A stretch of DNA of 64,000 nucleotides from positions 34,898,776 to 34,962,775 of the forward strand of contig NC_064536.1 of NCBI RefSeq assembly GCF_023856365.1, given 5' to 3'. A model generated the notes under the pieces. The model searched no databases. It saw nothing but the letters and a program-made list of their open reading frames with translations, and was not told where the DNA came from. This document shows, piece by piece, positions 29,944 to 40,165 of this stretch. The DNA comes from Brienomyrus brachyistius (lineage: Eukaryota > Chordata > Actinopteri > Osteoglossiformes > Mormyridae). A program made the position numbers and the translations under genes. The first letter of the stretch is position 1. Every line of letters starts with the position of its first letter.

Positions 29944-30394
29944 GTACCGCAATACCAGACACACCGTACGCTCACGCTCCATCAGGTAACCCACCCCCGC
30001 TCAGCCCCCGGCGGCGGCGTCCGACCAAAAACCCCCCCTCACACTAGTAAGCACTCTCCTCAATATAAAAAAAAATATATATATAATTTTTAAAATAATA
30101 ACTTAGTAAATTAATACACACTCATAACCACTCTCCTCAATATCATTTAAAATAATACATAAATAATTTAAAATAATACATAGATAATTTAAAATAATAA
30201 TAATTTGAAATAATAATAATTTAAAATAAATTATTAAATAAATTATTAAATAAATTATTAAATCCAACTCCCGTGACGTCACATCGTACCACCACAACCA
30301 AGCCCCGCCCCCCAAGTGAACTTTTCACCCGTGATCTTTTTGACCTTTAGGTCATAAATCATTTTTGAAAGAAGCGGTATTCCATCTCTCTCTG
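29944..30394 (-). repeat. Right terminal inverted repeat
   Basis: Reverse complement of 18887-19351, ending CCATCTCTCTCTG directly before the GTATGG duplication. Carries the CRE at 30274-30281 and the GC box at about 30302-30312. Very few mismatches to the left copy, which suggests a recent insertion or gene conversion. Confidence 0.9.
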
Positions 30395-31300
30395 GTATGG
30401 GTGGGGGAGGTGAAAATGCAACCTTTCCCCATACCTCTCGCAAACAAGGCAGTGAGATTGAAGCAGCACCGGATTGGTGGAAAGTAAGAAGCATGGGTTT
30501 TAAAATGGAAATGGTATGTAGCTGACAGGGCTATGCGCAAGTGACGGATGGTCTAGAGAAAGGGGAAGAGATTGTGATATTGACGCTGTTGGAGGATTCC
30601 TCTATATTGGGGGGAGTGAGGAACAGAAAGAGTATGCGTGGTTTACGGAGGGGGCAGCTAAGTATGTAGGTGGTAAGCGAAAGTGGAAAGCTGCGGCATA
30701 TAACCCAGGTACGCAGCAGATGTTGGAAATGACTGGAGATGGCAAAAGTAGCCAATGGGCTGAGTTATGAGCAGTAGTGATGGTTCTGGAAATAAGTAAA
30801 GAGCATGAAAACACAGGTATGTGGGTTTAACTACAAAACCGCCCATCGAAACCTGCAGAAGTCAGAACTATGGGACAAAACAACACTGTGGCTGTTATGG
30901 AGCATGGCACTGAGGGTGGCTACATGTCCCAGCTAATGATTGTTATTTACGAGGAAACTAATGTGCATGTGAGTTCTTTCTTTTGTGTGTGAAGGATGAC
31001 GAGATGGCTCTGGCGATGGGCATGGCCGACACTGTGGATGACCTTCAGCTACGCTGCAGTCCCAGGGACCGAGTTGGAGCAGACTTCTACTTTCAGAATT
31101 GGATGGAATGACAGCGTGACGGAGCGGCAGCAAGACATCTTCACCTGACCAGCAAACCAATCATGCTTCGTCATTGAACTGGCCCCTAATAACGGGAGCG
31201 AGATGTACGTCAGTGGGGGATGCTACTGCTGGAAAGAACATTCCCATCCTTGCATCTGCCGGAGGGCAAGTGGGTGTAGGAGTGTGACCTAACTCAGTGG
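30395..31300 (+). pseudogene. env: ERV-2 env, 3' half, with embedded RNase H-like stretch
   Basis: Begins with the target duplication, and its frame is in register with the 5' half. Envelope-like features: NATF glycosylation site near the start, and further on FRIGWNDSVTERQQDIF, then a Cys-rich SGGCYCW before the homology fades at about 31300. Stops and frame changes are common. At about 30617-30835 the frame instead reads as RNase H (see separate entry). No transmembrane anchor or 3' LTR was found. It is a broken envelope and cannot act in entry. Confidence 0.55.
30617..30835 (+). pseudogene. RNase H-like fragment downstream of env start
   Basis: The frame reads EYAWFTEGAAKYVGGKRKWK, then SSQWAEL, stop, AVVMVLEISKEH. 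The WFT-x-G, GGKRKWKAAA and Q-W-A-E-L steps match the first two strands and the glutamate helix of retroelement RNase H. The first Asp has become Glu (FTEG), and the third Asp is not reached. It differs in type from the RNase H in ERV-1 pol. ERV-2 pol itself lacks this core. Confidence 0.5.
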
Positions 31301-31861
31301 AGGAATCGAACTGAATGCACTATGACTATGTTAAACGCTAAAATTCAACGATTCAACAGTTCATAAATCACATTAACTTATATGCTTCAGTTGCATGTAC
31401 AGTGATCCTCCACCTATCGCGGAAGTTATGTTCCAGACCCATCATCAATAAGTGAAAATCCATAGAAAGACCATACAAATAAACATTTCTTTATAGTTTA
31501 AGCATTTAAATACTCCTCCCACACACTTTAAACACATGTAAACTTATTAAAACACCACAAATGATATGTGTATGTCGGGCTAAGGATATGAGTAACATAA
31601 TAATAATTATAATTATAATCATAATAATGTACATATATACACATCTCTCGCTTTCTCCCTCTCTCTGTATACTAATGGAATATGGAAAAATAAAAACATA
31701 TATGGCTCTTTTCATCTTTCTTCATGTAGCGTACCTTTGACTCATTCAAGCCATAATGGCGAGTGACGTCTGTGTAACGCTTTCCTTACTGAAGCATATC
31801 CAGGAGTTTTACCTTCTCCTGAATGGTCAAAGTCTTCCTCTGGTGCTTAGGTTCACTACTA
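31301..31861. other. Non-coding; possible old repeat
   Basis: Contains a GTACAGTGATCCTCCACCTA-type stretch near 31398 that resembles a common vertebrate dispersed repeat, a TA/AT microsatellite and no coding pattern. Confidence 0.4.
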
Positions 31862-32097
31862 AATTTACATTTACATTTACAGTATTTGGCAGACGCCCTT
31901 AGCCAGAGCGACTTACATTAGTTGCTTTGAGACTCTGCGATGAATTTCCGATGCCAGCTCAATAAGGTCCCAAGCTATGAATACCATCTGTCTGAAAACT
32001 CCGTTGAGAAAGTGCAGAATTTTTTATTTTTTTTTAAACACACACCAGAAAAAGAGCCGAGTAAGAATACAGAAGTACTACGTCAGGTGTGACGCCC

Positions 32098-32383
32098 GCT
32101 CTGTCCGCTCCTCGTGTGTGCCACGCCCCCTGATTACCCACGTGTGCTTCCCTGATCGTCTCCAGCTTTGTCCATTTACTTTGCTTGGTCCCGTCTTATT
32201 TAAGTCCTGGTCTTACCTGTTTGCCTTGTCTGTCATTGATGTCTGTAGCCGTCCTGTGTTCCCTGCCCTGGATTTCGATTAAACCCCTTGTTTCGTCCCG
32301 AATCCTGCCTGCCTGCTTCCTGCTTCCCCGCTTGCCCGCACGATCGCCGCTCTGCCCGCGATCGCTGCCGATCTCCCGTGACA
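32098..32383 (+). repeat. Solo LTR, family S, copy 2, TSD TCAGG
   Basis: Starts TGTGACGCCC and ends CCCGTGACA. Has the TATTTAAGTCC TATA-like box and no internal coding. Flanked by TCAGG at 32093-32097 and 32384-32388. The corresponding uninterrupted L2 sequence is at about 40011-40025, confirming insertion. Confidence 0.85.
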
Positions 32384-32564
32384 TCAGGTTTTTCTGAAAA
32401 AGGAATGTTTTGAGTCGTCGCTTGAAGACATTCAAGGATTCAGTTGTTCGGACATCTAGGGGGAGTTCATTCCACCAATTAGGTGCCAGGACAGAGAAGA
32501 GCCGAGATGTGTGTCTTCCTTGTGCCTTGAGGGAAGGTGGGACCAGTCGAGCAGTGCTGGAGGA

Positions 32565-33730
32565 TCAGAGAGATCGTGGTGCAGTGCGGGGTGTGATGAG
32601 GTCCTTTAGGTAGGATGGTGCCAGAGAATTTTTGGCTTTGTATGCGAGCATCAGTGTTTTGAATCTGATGTGGACAGCTACAGGAAGCCAGTGGAGGGAG
32701 CGCAGCAAAGGAGTGGTGTGGGAGAACTTGGGAAGGTTGAAAACAAGACGAGCAGCTGCATTCTGAATCAGTTGGAGGGAACGGATGGCGCTCAGTGGTA
32801 AACCCGCTAGAAGCGAGTTGCAGTAGTCAAGGCATGAGATGACGAGGGACTGGAAGAGTATCTGGGTAGCCTGAGTGGAAAGAAATGGACGTATCCTCCT
32901 GATGTTAAAGAGGAGAAACCGACAAGAGCGAGAAAGACTGGTGATATGTGAGGAAAATGACAACCGATCATCTATGGTAACTCCAAGGTTTCTAGCAGAA
33001 ACCGAAGGACGGATCAGGGAGTTGTCAAAAGAGATCGCAAGGTTCTGGAGGGGGGATGAGTCAGCTGGGATGTAAAGCAGCTCAGTTTTACTAGTGTTGA
33101 GTTTTAGCTGGTGAGTGGTCATCCAAGATGAGATGTCTGCCATGCATGCAGAGATCTTAGTGGAGACATGAGTGTCTGAGGGAGGGAAGGAGAGGATGAA
33201 TTGAGTATCATCGGCATAGCAGTGGTAGGAGAAGCCATGTGAGGATATAACTTCGCCAAGAGATTTAGTATAGAGGGAGAATAGGAGAGGGCCAAGAACC
33301 GAACCCTGAGGGACACCGGTGGAAAGACAACATGGAGTAGATGTGGATCCATTCCATGTCACTTGGTATGTTCGGCCTTCTAGGTAGAAAGCCAGCCAGC
33401 GCCAGGCTAAGCCACCAATGCCAAGACTCCTAAGGATGGATAGGAGAGTTTTGTGGTTGACCGTGTCAAATGCTGCTGATAGGTCAAGAAGGATGAGGAC
33501 AGATGACAGTTTGGCTGATCTGGCAGCATGTAGCTTCTCAGTGACTGCTAAGAGGGCAGTCTCTATAGAGTGAGCTGCTTTAAACCCAGACTGATTAGGA
33601 TCCTGGAGGTTGTTCTGAGAGAGATAGAGAGAAAGCTGGTTGTAGACTGTACGTTCGAGGATTTTTGAAAGGAAGGAAAGAAGCGATACTGGTCGGTAGC
33701 TGCAAGTGTATGAGGGATTTAGAGTGGGTT
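32565..33730 (-). pseudogene. L2 LINE reverse transcriptase
   Basis: The ORF at 32565-33362 includes GVPQGSVLGPLLFSLY, the catalytic YADD box (YHCYADDTQFILSF) and a C-terminal segment (HWLPVAVHIRFKTLMLAYKA) typical of L2 elements. Upstream, palm and finger motifs continue to about 33730 in other frames, with a frameshift at about 33580 and another near 33735 (run of T). It copies the element's own RNA at a nicked target. Confidence 0.85.
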
Positions 33731-33734
33731 TTTT

Positions 33735-35390
33735 TTAAGATGGGAATGACCCTGGCTATTTTGAATGCTATTGGTACATGACCGGAGGTTATGGAGCCAT
33801 TAATGATAGTCGTGATGAAGGGGAGAAGGTCTAGAGAGATTGTCTGAAGCAATGCAGAAGGGATGGGATCAAGTGGGCAGGTGGTAGGGTTGGAAGATGA
33901 GATGACTTTCATGATCTCATCTGCTGTAAGACCGGAAAACTGGGCCAGTGAGGGGGGAGGGAAATCCTTAGTGTGTAGTGTAGTGGATGAGCGAGAGAAT
34001 GTCTGACAGATTCTGTCAATCTTCTCGGCAAAGAAGTTGGCAAAATCTTCAGCAGTCAGGAAGGAAGGAGCAGGAGGAGGCGGAGGGTTCAGTAGAGACG
34101 AAAAGATGTTATGGAGTTTGCGAGGATCTCGTGAGGATAATTTTAGTTTGTCTTTGTAAAAGGCAGTTTTAGCTGCAGTCACGTCCATAGAGAATTTGGA
34201 TAGCAGAGTACGGTAGGAAGACAGATCTGCATCAAGCTTAGATTTCTTCCACGTCCTCTCTGCTACCCGCAATTCTCTTCGGTTGGTGCGTAATGCAGCT
34301 GAAAGCCAAGGAGTAGGCCGAGTTTTCCTGGGTTTGGAAGACAGCGGGCAGAGGTTGTCCAAGGATGTGTAAAGTGAGGAGATGAGAGTATCAGTTGCAG
34401 ACTCCAGTGCCAAGGAGGAAAAGGAGTCAGGAAGGTAAGGAAGGTCAGGTCAGGAAGGTAAGACAGGGTGCAGGAAGCAACAGAAGAAGAGGAGACAGAG
34501 TGGAGGTTTAGTCGAGTGGGGAGGAAACATTGAAAACCGGGATTGGGCAAGACGGGTAGGGCAATGGTAAAGGATACAAAGTGGTGATCAGAAATGTGTA
34601 GAGGAGTAGAAGTGATGTCAGTAGCCGGAGAGGGGCGGCTGAAAACCAGGTCGAGGACGTTACCTCCTTTGTGTGTAGGAGAGGAGCTGTTGGATGTTAG
34701 AGAGAAGGAATCGAGAAAAGGGAGGAGACCAGAAGAAGGGAGCTTGTCATGGGGGAGGTTGAAGTCACCAAGGAGAATGAGAGAGGAGCTGTCAGTGGGG
34801 AAGAGACTGAGGAGAGTATCAAGCTCCTCTAGAAAGTAGCCTTCGGGGCCAGAAGGGCGGTAGACAAAAATGATCGGAATATCAAGTGGAGAGGTAACAG
34901 CAACTCCATGGAATTCAAAGGATGAAATGTTGAGATGGGGCAGAGAGAGGGGCGTGTAGCACCAGTTCCGAGTTACCAATAGACCTGTGCCACCGCCCCT
35001 GCCAGTTTGGCGAGGAGAGTGAGAGAAAGCATAAGCAGAGGAGAGAGTTGCCGGGGTAGCCGAGTTTTCTGGCGATATCCAGGTCTCCGTCAGAGCCAGA
35101 AAGTCAAGAGAGTGGTGTGAAGCAAGGGCAGAAATGAAATCAGCCTTCTTTACAGCAGACTGGCAATTCCAGAGGCCACCCAACACGCTTCGCTGGGACT
35201 GGGGTGTTATGGGAGGGTAGACAAGATTACTGAGAGTGCGGCGCCTGGATGTTGGATGAGATATTCTAGGTCTCAAAGATAAGTGTACTGGTATACGTCT
35301 AAGGCACATGTCTGTAGTGATGGTGTGAGAGATTGCGAAGTAGAGGATAGGATAGAGTAGGAGAGAAAGGTTTAGAAGCAGTAGTAACAA
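33735..35390 (-). pseudogene. L2 LINE endonuclease and linker
   Basis: 33595-34413 covers the linker between endonuclease and RT (RKTRPTPWLSAALRTNRREL, then DPIPSALLQTI). 34263-35390 is the APE-type endonuclease: LTETWISPENS (catalytic Glu), GDFNLPHD (Asp-Asn), and SDHHFVSF (Ser-Asp-His). The two overlap through a frameshift at about 34430, next to a duplicated AGGTAAGGAAGGTCAGG stretch. The enzyme nicks target DNA to prime reverse transcription. Confidence 0.85.
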
Positions 35391-35420
35391 CTAGACCGTT
35401 TGCCTTTATCAGTTTCAACT

Positions 35421-35778
35421 AGACCGAAACTACACTTGATTGCCAGAAACTACACACAACAACAGTTTCAACAGACAGTAAACAGAAAGCAAACAGTCCT
35501 ACCTTACTAGCAGAGAAGTAATCCACAAACAGAGCTTGAAGCACACTGAGTATTGAGCTGGAGTCACCTTCAATTTAACTCAGTAAGCCCTGCCCCCTAA
35601 TTAACACCTTCAGGGAGACCAAAACTACACACAACAACAACAGTTCAGGGAGACCGAAACTACACTTGATTGCCAGAAACTACACACAACAATAGTTTCA
35701 ACAGACAGTAAACAGAATGCAAACAGAGTCCTACCTTACTAGCAGAGAAGTAATCCACAAACAGAGCTTGAAGCACAC
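35421..35778 (-). repeat. Duplicated 128-bp block in the L2 5' region
   Basis: 35421-35548 and 35651-35778 are near identical (both start AGACCGAAACTACACTTGAT and end with GCACACT). Spacing is 230 bp. Confidence 0.8.
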
Positions 35779-36178
35779 TACTACCAGAAGGCTTAGAAGA
35801 TGCAGGATGCTTGGAAGCCATCATAGGGCGTAAAACAAAACGAAAACAGTTGGGCCATAAGCAAGGTACGCGATATGCAGAGAGAACTGTGACGCGTCAG
35901 TCTGTGATATAGCATATATCACTGTATTTTTATACCCGGTGAGCTACAATGATTATTTGTAAAGACCAGCTATCCATTATTTTACTGAAAAGTTATGTTT
36001 CTTAAAGCTTTTTTGACCTTTTTTTATTTATTTATTTCATTTATTTTTATTTATTTGTTTTTTTCTTTAATTTCCTACCTGTTCTTGCATGTTCTCCTTG
36101 TCAGAGACAGTGAAAGTACAGAGCATGAGGAAGTGAGTGTCAGTCTCCAAAGATCTGGGTTCAGTGACACAAACATGT

Positions 36179-36224
36179 ATGGATCCTCTGATACTGCTGT
36201 TTCTTCTCATTGCTGGGCTCACAG
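36179..36224 (+). CDS. Possible leader exon of an Ig-type receptor
   Basis: The ATG at 36179 opens a 15-codon signal peptide (MDPLILLFLLIAGLT) that ends in phase 1 at a strong donor (ACAG|GTGAGT). Leader-exon length, hydrophobic core and phase-1 intron are those of fish immunoglobulin-superfamily receptors (CD300, pIgR-like or NITR type). The preceding GAGGAAGTGAGTGTC resembles such 5' UTRs. No immunoglobulin exon follows on this strand before the next repeats, so it is an orphan or part of a broken gene. Chance is not excluded. Confidence 0.35.
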
Positions 36225-36514
36225 GTGAGTCTCTCATTACAGTGGTACTGAGTAGAGATCTCTCTCCTGCTCCTCCACACACTGTCAGATACAGTTTGGA
36301 GATCATGATGGAGATATGCTGCTACATTAGAAGAAATTGCGAAATAGTGAAAATATTTGCAGATAACTGCTTAAAGATACAACGTCTTGGAAATTGTGAA
36401 TACTATTTGGATTCTCACAGGTGCTTTTATCACAGCATTTTCTGCATTTGTAACAAAAATATTTTACCATGAAAACAAAATAAACTTGATGTACGTATTT
36501 TGTGTTATATATTG

Positions 36515-36665
36515 AGGGTGGGACAGTCGTGTGGTGGTTAGCACTGTTGTCTCCCAACTCCGGGACCAGCGTTCGAGTCTCCACCATGGCTCCATGTGTG
36601 TGGAGTTTGCATGTTCTTTCCGTGTCATCATGGGGTTCAAGAACAGGCTGAGGCTAATTGGAGTC
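36515..36665 (-). repeat. SINE-like repeat, family R, fragment
   Basis: Inverted match to the 3' half of the copies at 46654 and 57868 (GTGGTGGTTAGCACTGTTGT, then CCATGTGTGTGGAGTTTGCA). Confidence 0.65.
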
Positions 36666-36678
36666 ATTGTATTTACCC

Positions 36679-36693
36679 CCCCCCCCACCACCA

Positions 36694-36766
<73 letters not shown>
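36679..36766. repeat. (CA)n microsatellite
   Basis: A poly-C and CCA start followed by about 35 CA units. It generates spurious poly-TH and poly-CV frames on the two strands. Confidence 0.95.
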
Positions 36767-36769
<3 letters not shown>

Positions 36770-36786
36770 CCCTGAACAGGAAAAGT

Positions 36787-37040
36787 TGTCGTGATCGCAT
36801 GTCGGGCAGACAGGGAACGGGGAATCAGAATCGGGCAGACAGGAATCCAGGAAACGGGGTTTATTAAGAGAGAACGGCAACCAACGTCAATGACAGACCT
36901 GGGGAAACAGACTTAAATGCGGACTGAAATACACAAGACTAACAACAGGAAACATGGAACAGCTGGCAAACGGAAGGATTCCACACAGGGTTAACGAGGT
37001 AGGCGTGGTCCACAAGAGGGCTGGACAGAGGGACGTGACA
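36787..37040 (-). repeat. Solo LTR-like repeat, family S, copy 3
   Basis: Minus strand: starts TGTCACGTCCC, with ATTTAAGTC and AATAAACCCC inside. Flanks AAAGT and CAAGT differ by one base, consistent with a 5-bp duplication. Confidence 0.65.
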
Positions 37041-37398
37041 CAAGTGGCTTCAGAAAATGAATGAATATCTTTTTTAATACTTGTATTTTTCCTGAATGCT
37101 AATATCAATGTCATGACCAAAGTACCATGAACCAGGATTTTGATATATTATGTAACTGAAACCTCTGGCTCAGACCCACAGACACTATTCTTTTTGTTGA
37201 AGCCTCATCTGATGGGTTTAGTTTCATAGAGAAACCACATGGCTCTGGGCATGGAGGCAGTCTGGCAGCTATTTTTAACGACTGGCAGCGCAGGAGGTTT
37301 CTTTATGCCGATGTTCTGAAATATTTTCCTACACGTAGTGTAAATTTGTAACCATATCTATTATTTTGTCCTACCTTGTAATAATAGCCTACCAGCAT

Positions 37399-38756
37399 AA
37401 ATATCTGCTCTCATCGGTGTTTAGGGTGGTAGGACATTATTATAGACATAAAACTTCTCGTTTGGCTCTCAGCGGAGGCAGTCGCACTACTCTCCCTCTC
37501 CGTCCCCTTATCTTCCCTGCTTCGCTCCTCTCGTCTCGTCTAGTCTACTGTCTTATACTTGAGAGACTCTCTCAGCCCTGCTCTCCAAACTACGAAAAAC
37601 GATGGATTTGATCAGCTGGTCTCTCAACGCAATTGACACCATCTTCTCGACGAGAAGCCTAGGTTCGGGGGAACCTGACTGTCCGGCGGGAACGTATGCT
37701 GCTGGCTACACGATGGACGGATGGGAGCGGTGGAGGGTCGTGTGCCTGGCAGCTCTTTCCGTGGAGGACATTGAAGACATCTACCTATTCGGATCCATGA
37801 TTACAGGTATTATGCTGATTGGATTAGGCATTGCCCTGGTTTATCAAAGATTGAAGAAGACGGTGACAGCCGCTCAAAGCCCCACTAGGCTGGCCGGAAT
37901 GATTGATGGAGTGGGCAGAGCTGTTAGCACTCAGACTGTGACAATTGATCGGAAACTGGATAAAATCACTGTGACTACGGATCGCAAATTGGATAACATC
38001 ATGGAAAAGCTCACAGCTTTGCAAAACTTATTGGATGGCAGAGACCAGCGTGGACATTAGTGGAGCTGGAAATTACAGCTTCTCGTACGGAAACCCAAAC
38101 AACCCTATTCTATCAGGTTTTGGCTCCCCCCAATCAGCACTGGCCTCGGCCAAGGCCGCTGCTGAACTAACAACTCCCCCTGAAGAACAAGGCAGTGAGA
38201 CTCTCTTGCATTCCTCTCCCCCAATCCCAAGGACTTACCCTCCCCCCCATCCAACGCCTTCGCCGCTTCATTCCCCCAGCGTGAACAGGCGGGTCTGTTG
38301 ACCAGCGCCTCCATGGCTGCAGGACCGGATGGCTGTCTGTCTCTGCTGGACTACCTCCACCACCCCTTTTCCCTCACCCGTTGCAAGTCGTGTCATTTTT
38401 ATGTTGTAAGGCGTAGTGACCATGTGCTTATGTTGCTGAGGTGTTTTTTTCGGTTCCCACAATGTCCTCCCCACTGGAGTACAGTCTGGGGGCTTTTTTA
38501 TTCTCCTCTCTCCTCATGTTACTCTGTTTCTTTTCTTCTCTCTTCCCCTGTCTCCCGACCGGTCTACCCCCTACTGTGATGTTTGTGTATATGTATGGTC
38601 GGGTTGATGGCCAGTTTTTTCGCTGGTACTCGTGACTAGTGACATGGTATATTGCAACAGCAATAAAGGGTTTCATCAATCATCAATCAATCAAACACTG
38701 CATAAATATCTGCTTCCCTTCATGTTCAGGGTGGTACAACATTATTAAAGATATAG
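37399..38756 (+). mobile_element. 1.2 kb retroposon-like element flanked by direct repeats
   Basis: A unit of about 1.24 kb runs from a pyrimidine-rich 5' leader (CTCTCCCTCTCCGTCCCC) through one ORF to a 3' end with CAATAAAGG and an ATCA-type simple tail (ATCAATCATCAATCAATCAA). It is bracketed by imperfect direct repeats of about 55 bp (37399-37452 and 38703-38756, both starting CATAAATATCTGCT). The tail indicates retroposition. No RT is encoded. Confidence 0.6.
37602..38060 (+). CDS. Membrane/coiled-coil ORF of the 1.2 kb element
   Basis: An intact 152-codon ORF; I do not recognise the family with certainty. Residues 1-60 contain two Cys and a W-rich stretch (GYTMDGWERWRVVCLAAL). Residues about 62-82 form a transmembrane helix (LFGSMITGIMLIGLGIALVY), followed by basic KK. 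The C-terminal third has a tandem duplication (TIDRKLDKI / TTDRKLDNI) predicted to form a coiled coil. A single-pass membrane protein that oligomerises is the simplest picture. It sits in a retroposon-like unit, so it may be a mobile-element ORF rather than a host gene. Confidence 0.55.
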   Translation: MDLISWSLNAIDTIFSTRSLGSGEPDCPAGTYAAGYTMDGWERWRVVCLAALSVEDIEDIYLFGSMITGIMLIGLGIALVYQRLKKTVTAAQSPTRLAGMIDGVGRAVSTQTVTIDRKLDKITVTTDRKLDNIMEKLTALQNLLDGRDQRGH

Positions 38757-39149
38757 AAATATAGATATAGTTATCTTTCATATTGTCATAGTTAAATAAT
38801 CTTCAAATGTCCATGTTCATCTCTTTAGCGAATGTATCTCTGAGTTCCATAACCCATCCTTACTCATTAGCCAGCAGGTCCATTTTATATTAAAACATTT
38901 GGGAATATTTCATATAAGATGACCACTGTGTAGAGTATAGAATACACTGCATATAAATAAATAAATATGTATATAAATAACCTTAAAAAAGAACAGCAAT
39001 AAATGGACCACACAGGTTTTACTAATTAAATTGTCATTTAATTACCTGGAATAATGTTTTTTGTCCAATCACAATGTGCCCACCAGCTTCATTAGTTACA
39101 CAGCACCTGAAAACAGAGGAAATTTAATAATGTTACACAAAGCAGCACA

Positions 39150-39385
39150 TACTAGAATACTATATATACCATACTAGAACTTGTGGCCATAAGTGGAAAT
39201 TAGCTGGAGAACATTTTACAACTAAATTGTGGAAGCACTTCTTTACACAGCGTGTATTTAGAGTATGGAATAGTCTTCCTGCATAAGATTTTAACAACTC
39301 TGAGCTATTAGTTAAGTTCTCCCCAAACGAGCTTGATGGGCCGAATGGCCTCCTCTCGTTTGTAAATTTCGTATGTTCTTATACT
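39150..39385 (+). mobile_element. CR1-type LINE 3' end
   Basis: Decayed RT tail (WKHFFTQRVFRVWNSLP readable) followed by the conserved CR1 3' end GATGGGCCGAATGGCCTCCT. Heavily 5'-truncated. Confidence 0.75.
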
Positions 39386-39570
39386 TGTAAGAAATACTGT
39401 TTACTTTTTCAGGAGTAAAACATGTACATGAAACAGAAATCTTATTTATTGTTATTATTACATAGCTATTATTGCAATGATAAGAATGTGATTTTACGTA
39501 ACATGTTTCAGAATGAAAGATGAACAGTTATCATGATATGTATGATAGAGACGTAAATCGTCATGCAAAC

Positions 39571-39785
39571 TGTCATGGATCTGGGCGGGTTTTGAGCGGG
39601 GACGAGGCATCATGCAGGCGGAACAGAAAATGTGGATGACCCACTTGCGGCTCACTGGACAAACAGGGTTTATTAACTGAACTAAAAAAAACAAAAAAAA
39701 ACAAAGAAACCATGCGGGGTCAAAAGTAAATGGGAAAAACAAAGACTAATTATAACAAGGGGCAGGTAAGTAGGCTGGTAACAAG
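39571..39785 (-). repeat. Diverged family S LTR-like repeat
   Basis: Contains GGGTTTATTAACTGAAC (inverted poly(A) part) and a TGTCATGGATCTGGG end. The other end is replaced by an L2 tail. Weak match. Confidence 0.35.
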
Positions 39786-39790
39786 GAACA

Positions 39791-40165
39791 CATTTACATT
39801 TACATTTACATTTACAGGATTTGGCAGACGCCCCTAGCCAGAGCGACTTACATAAGTGCTTTGAGACTCTGCAATGAATTTCTGATGCTAGCTCAATAAG
39901 GACCCAAGCTATGAATACTATCTCTGAGAACTCCATTGAGTAGTGCAGATTTTTTTTTTTTTTTTTTTAAACACACCAGAATAAGAGTCGAGAAAGAATA
40001 TAGAAGTTCTACGTCAAGTATTTCTGAAAAAGAAATGTTTTGAGTCGTCGCTTGAAGACAGTCAAGGATTCAGCTGTTTGGACATCTAGGGGGAGTTCAT
40101 TCCACCAATTAGGTGCCAGGACAGAGAAGAGCCGAGATGCGTGTCTTCCTTGTGCCTTGAGGCAC
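39791..40165 (-). mobile_element. L2 LINE 3' end, second copy
   Basis: Repeats the 31862-32560 3' sequence (ACATTTACATTTACA tail, GGCAGACGCCCCTAGCC, and GACATCTAGGGGGAGTTCAT). It lacks the solo LTR insertion and so gives the empty-site reference. Confidence 0.85.

Larger units (their letters stand above)
18877..30394 (+). mobile_element. Maverick/Polinton (adintovirus-like) provirus, PolB absent
   Basis: An 11,518-bp element is bounded by long inverted repeats and a 6-bp target duplication, inserted in the env of ERV-2. It encodes the Polinton/adintovirus set in the expected order: retroviral-type integrase with chromodomain, minor capsid, core protein, major capsid, adenain-like protease (plus strand), then packaging ATPase and two conserved Polinton proteins (minus strand). 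Three extra ORFs and a tRNA gene fill the left arm. A protein-primed family B polymerase, about 3-4 kb in typical members, is not found on either strand. Typical elements are 15-20 kb, so this copy is short by about the size of that gene. Confidence 0.9.
31862..35830 (-). mobile_element. L2-type LINE, near full length, with nested solo LTR
   Basis: Minus-strand non-LTR retrotransposon. The 3' end is TTACATTTACATTTAC-type tail with the fish-L2 tail TTTGGCAGACGCC. Upstream lie RT (32565-33720), the linker and endonuclease (33720-35390). A possible upstream start codon at about 35819 (MASKHPASSKPSG) precedes a duplicated 5' region. It is interrupted at 32098-32383 by a solo LTR with a TCAGG duplication. 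A second, 5'-truncated copy of the 3' end lies at 39791-40165. Confidence 0.85.

Noticed and set aside
29609..30047. Several overlapping ORFs at the right end of the Maverick
   Set aside because: They run through the terminal inverted repeat and repeated motifs, in multiple frames. Not genes.
18877..30394. Interpretation as an integrated adenovirus
   Set aside because: Protease and capsid proteins are adenovirus-related in fold, but the chromodomain integrase, gene order and 6-bp duplication are those of Polintons/adintoviruses.
36464..36867. ORFs rich in TH or CV repeats
   Set aside because: (CA)n microsatellite translated on both strands.
38035..38301. Second ORF after the membrane/coiled-coil ORF
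   Set aside because: Overlaps the first by 26 bases and is proline/serine-rich with no recognisable features. Probably chance, although a second cistron cannot be excluded.
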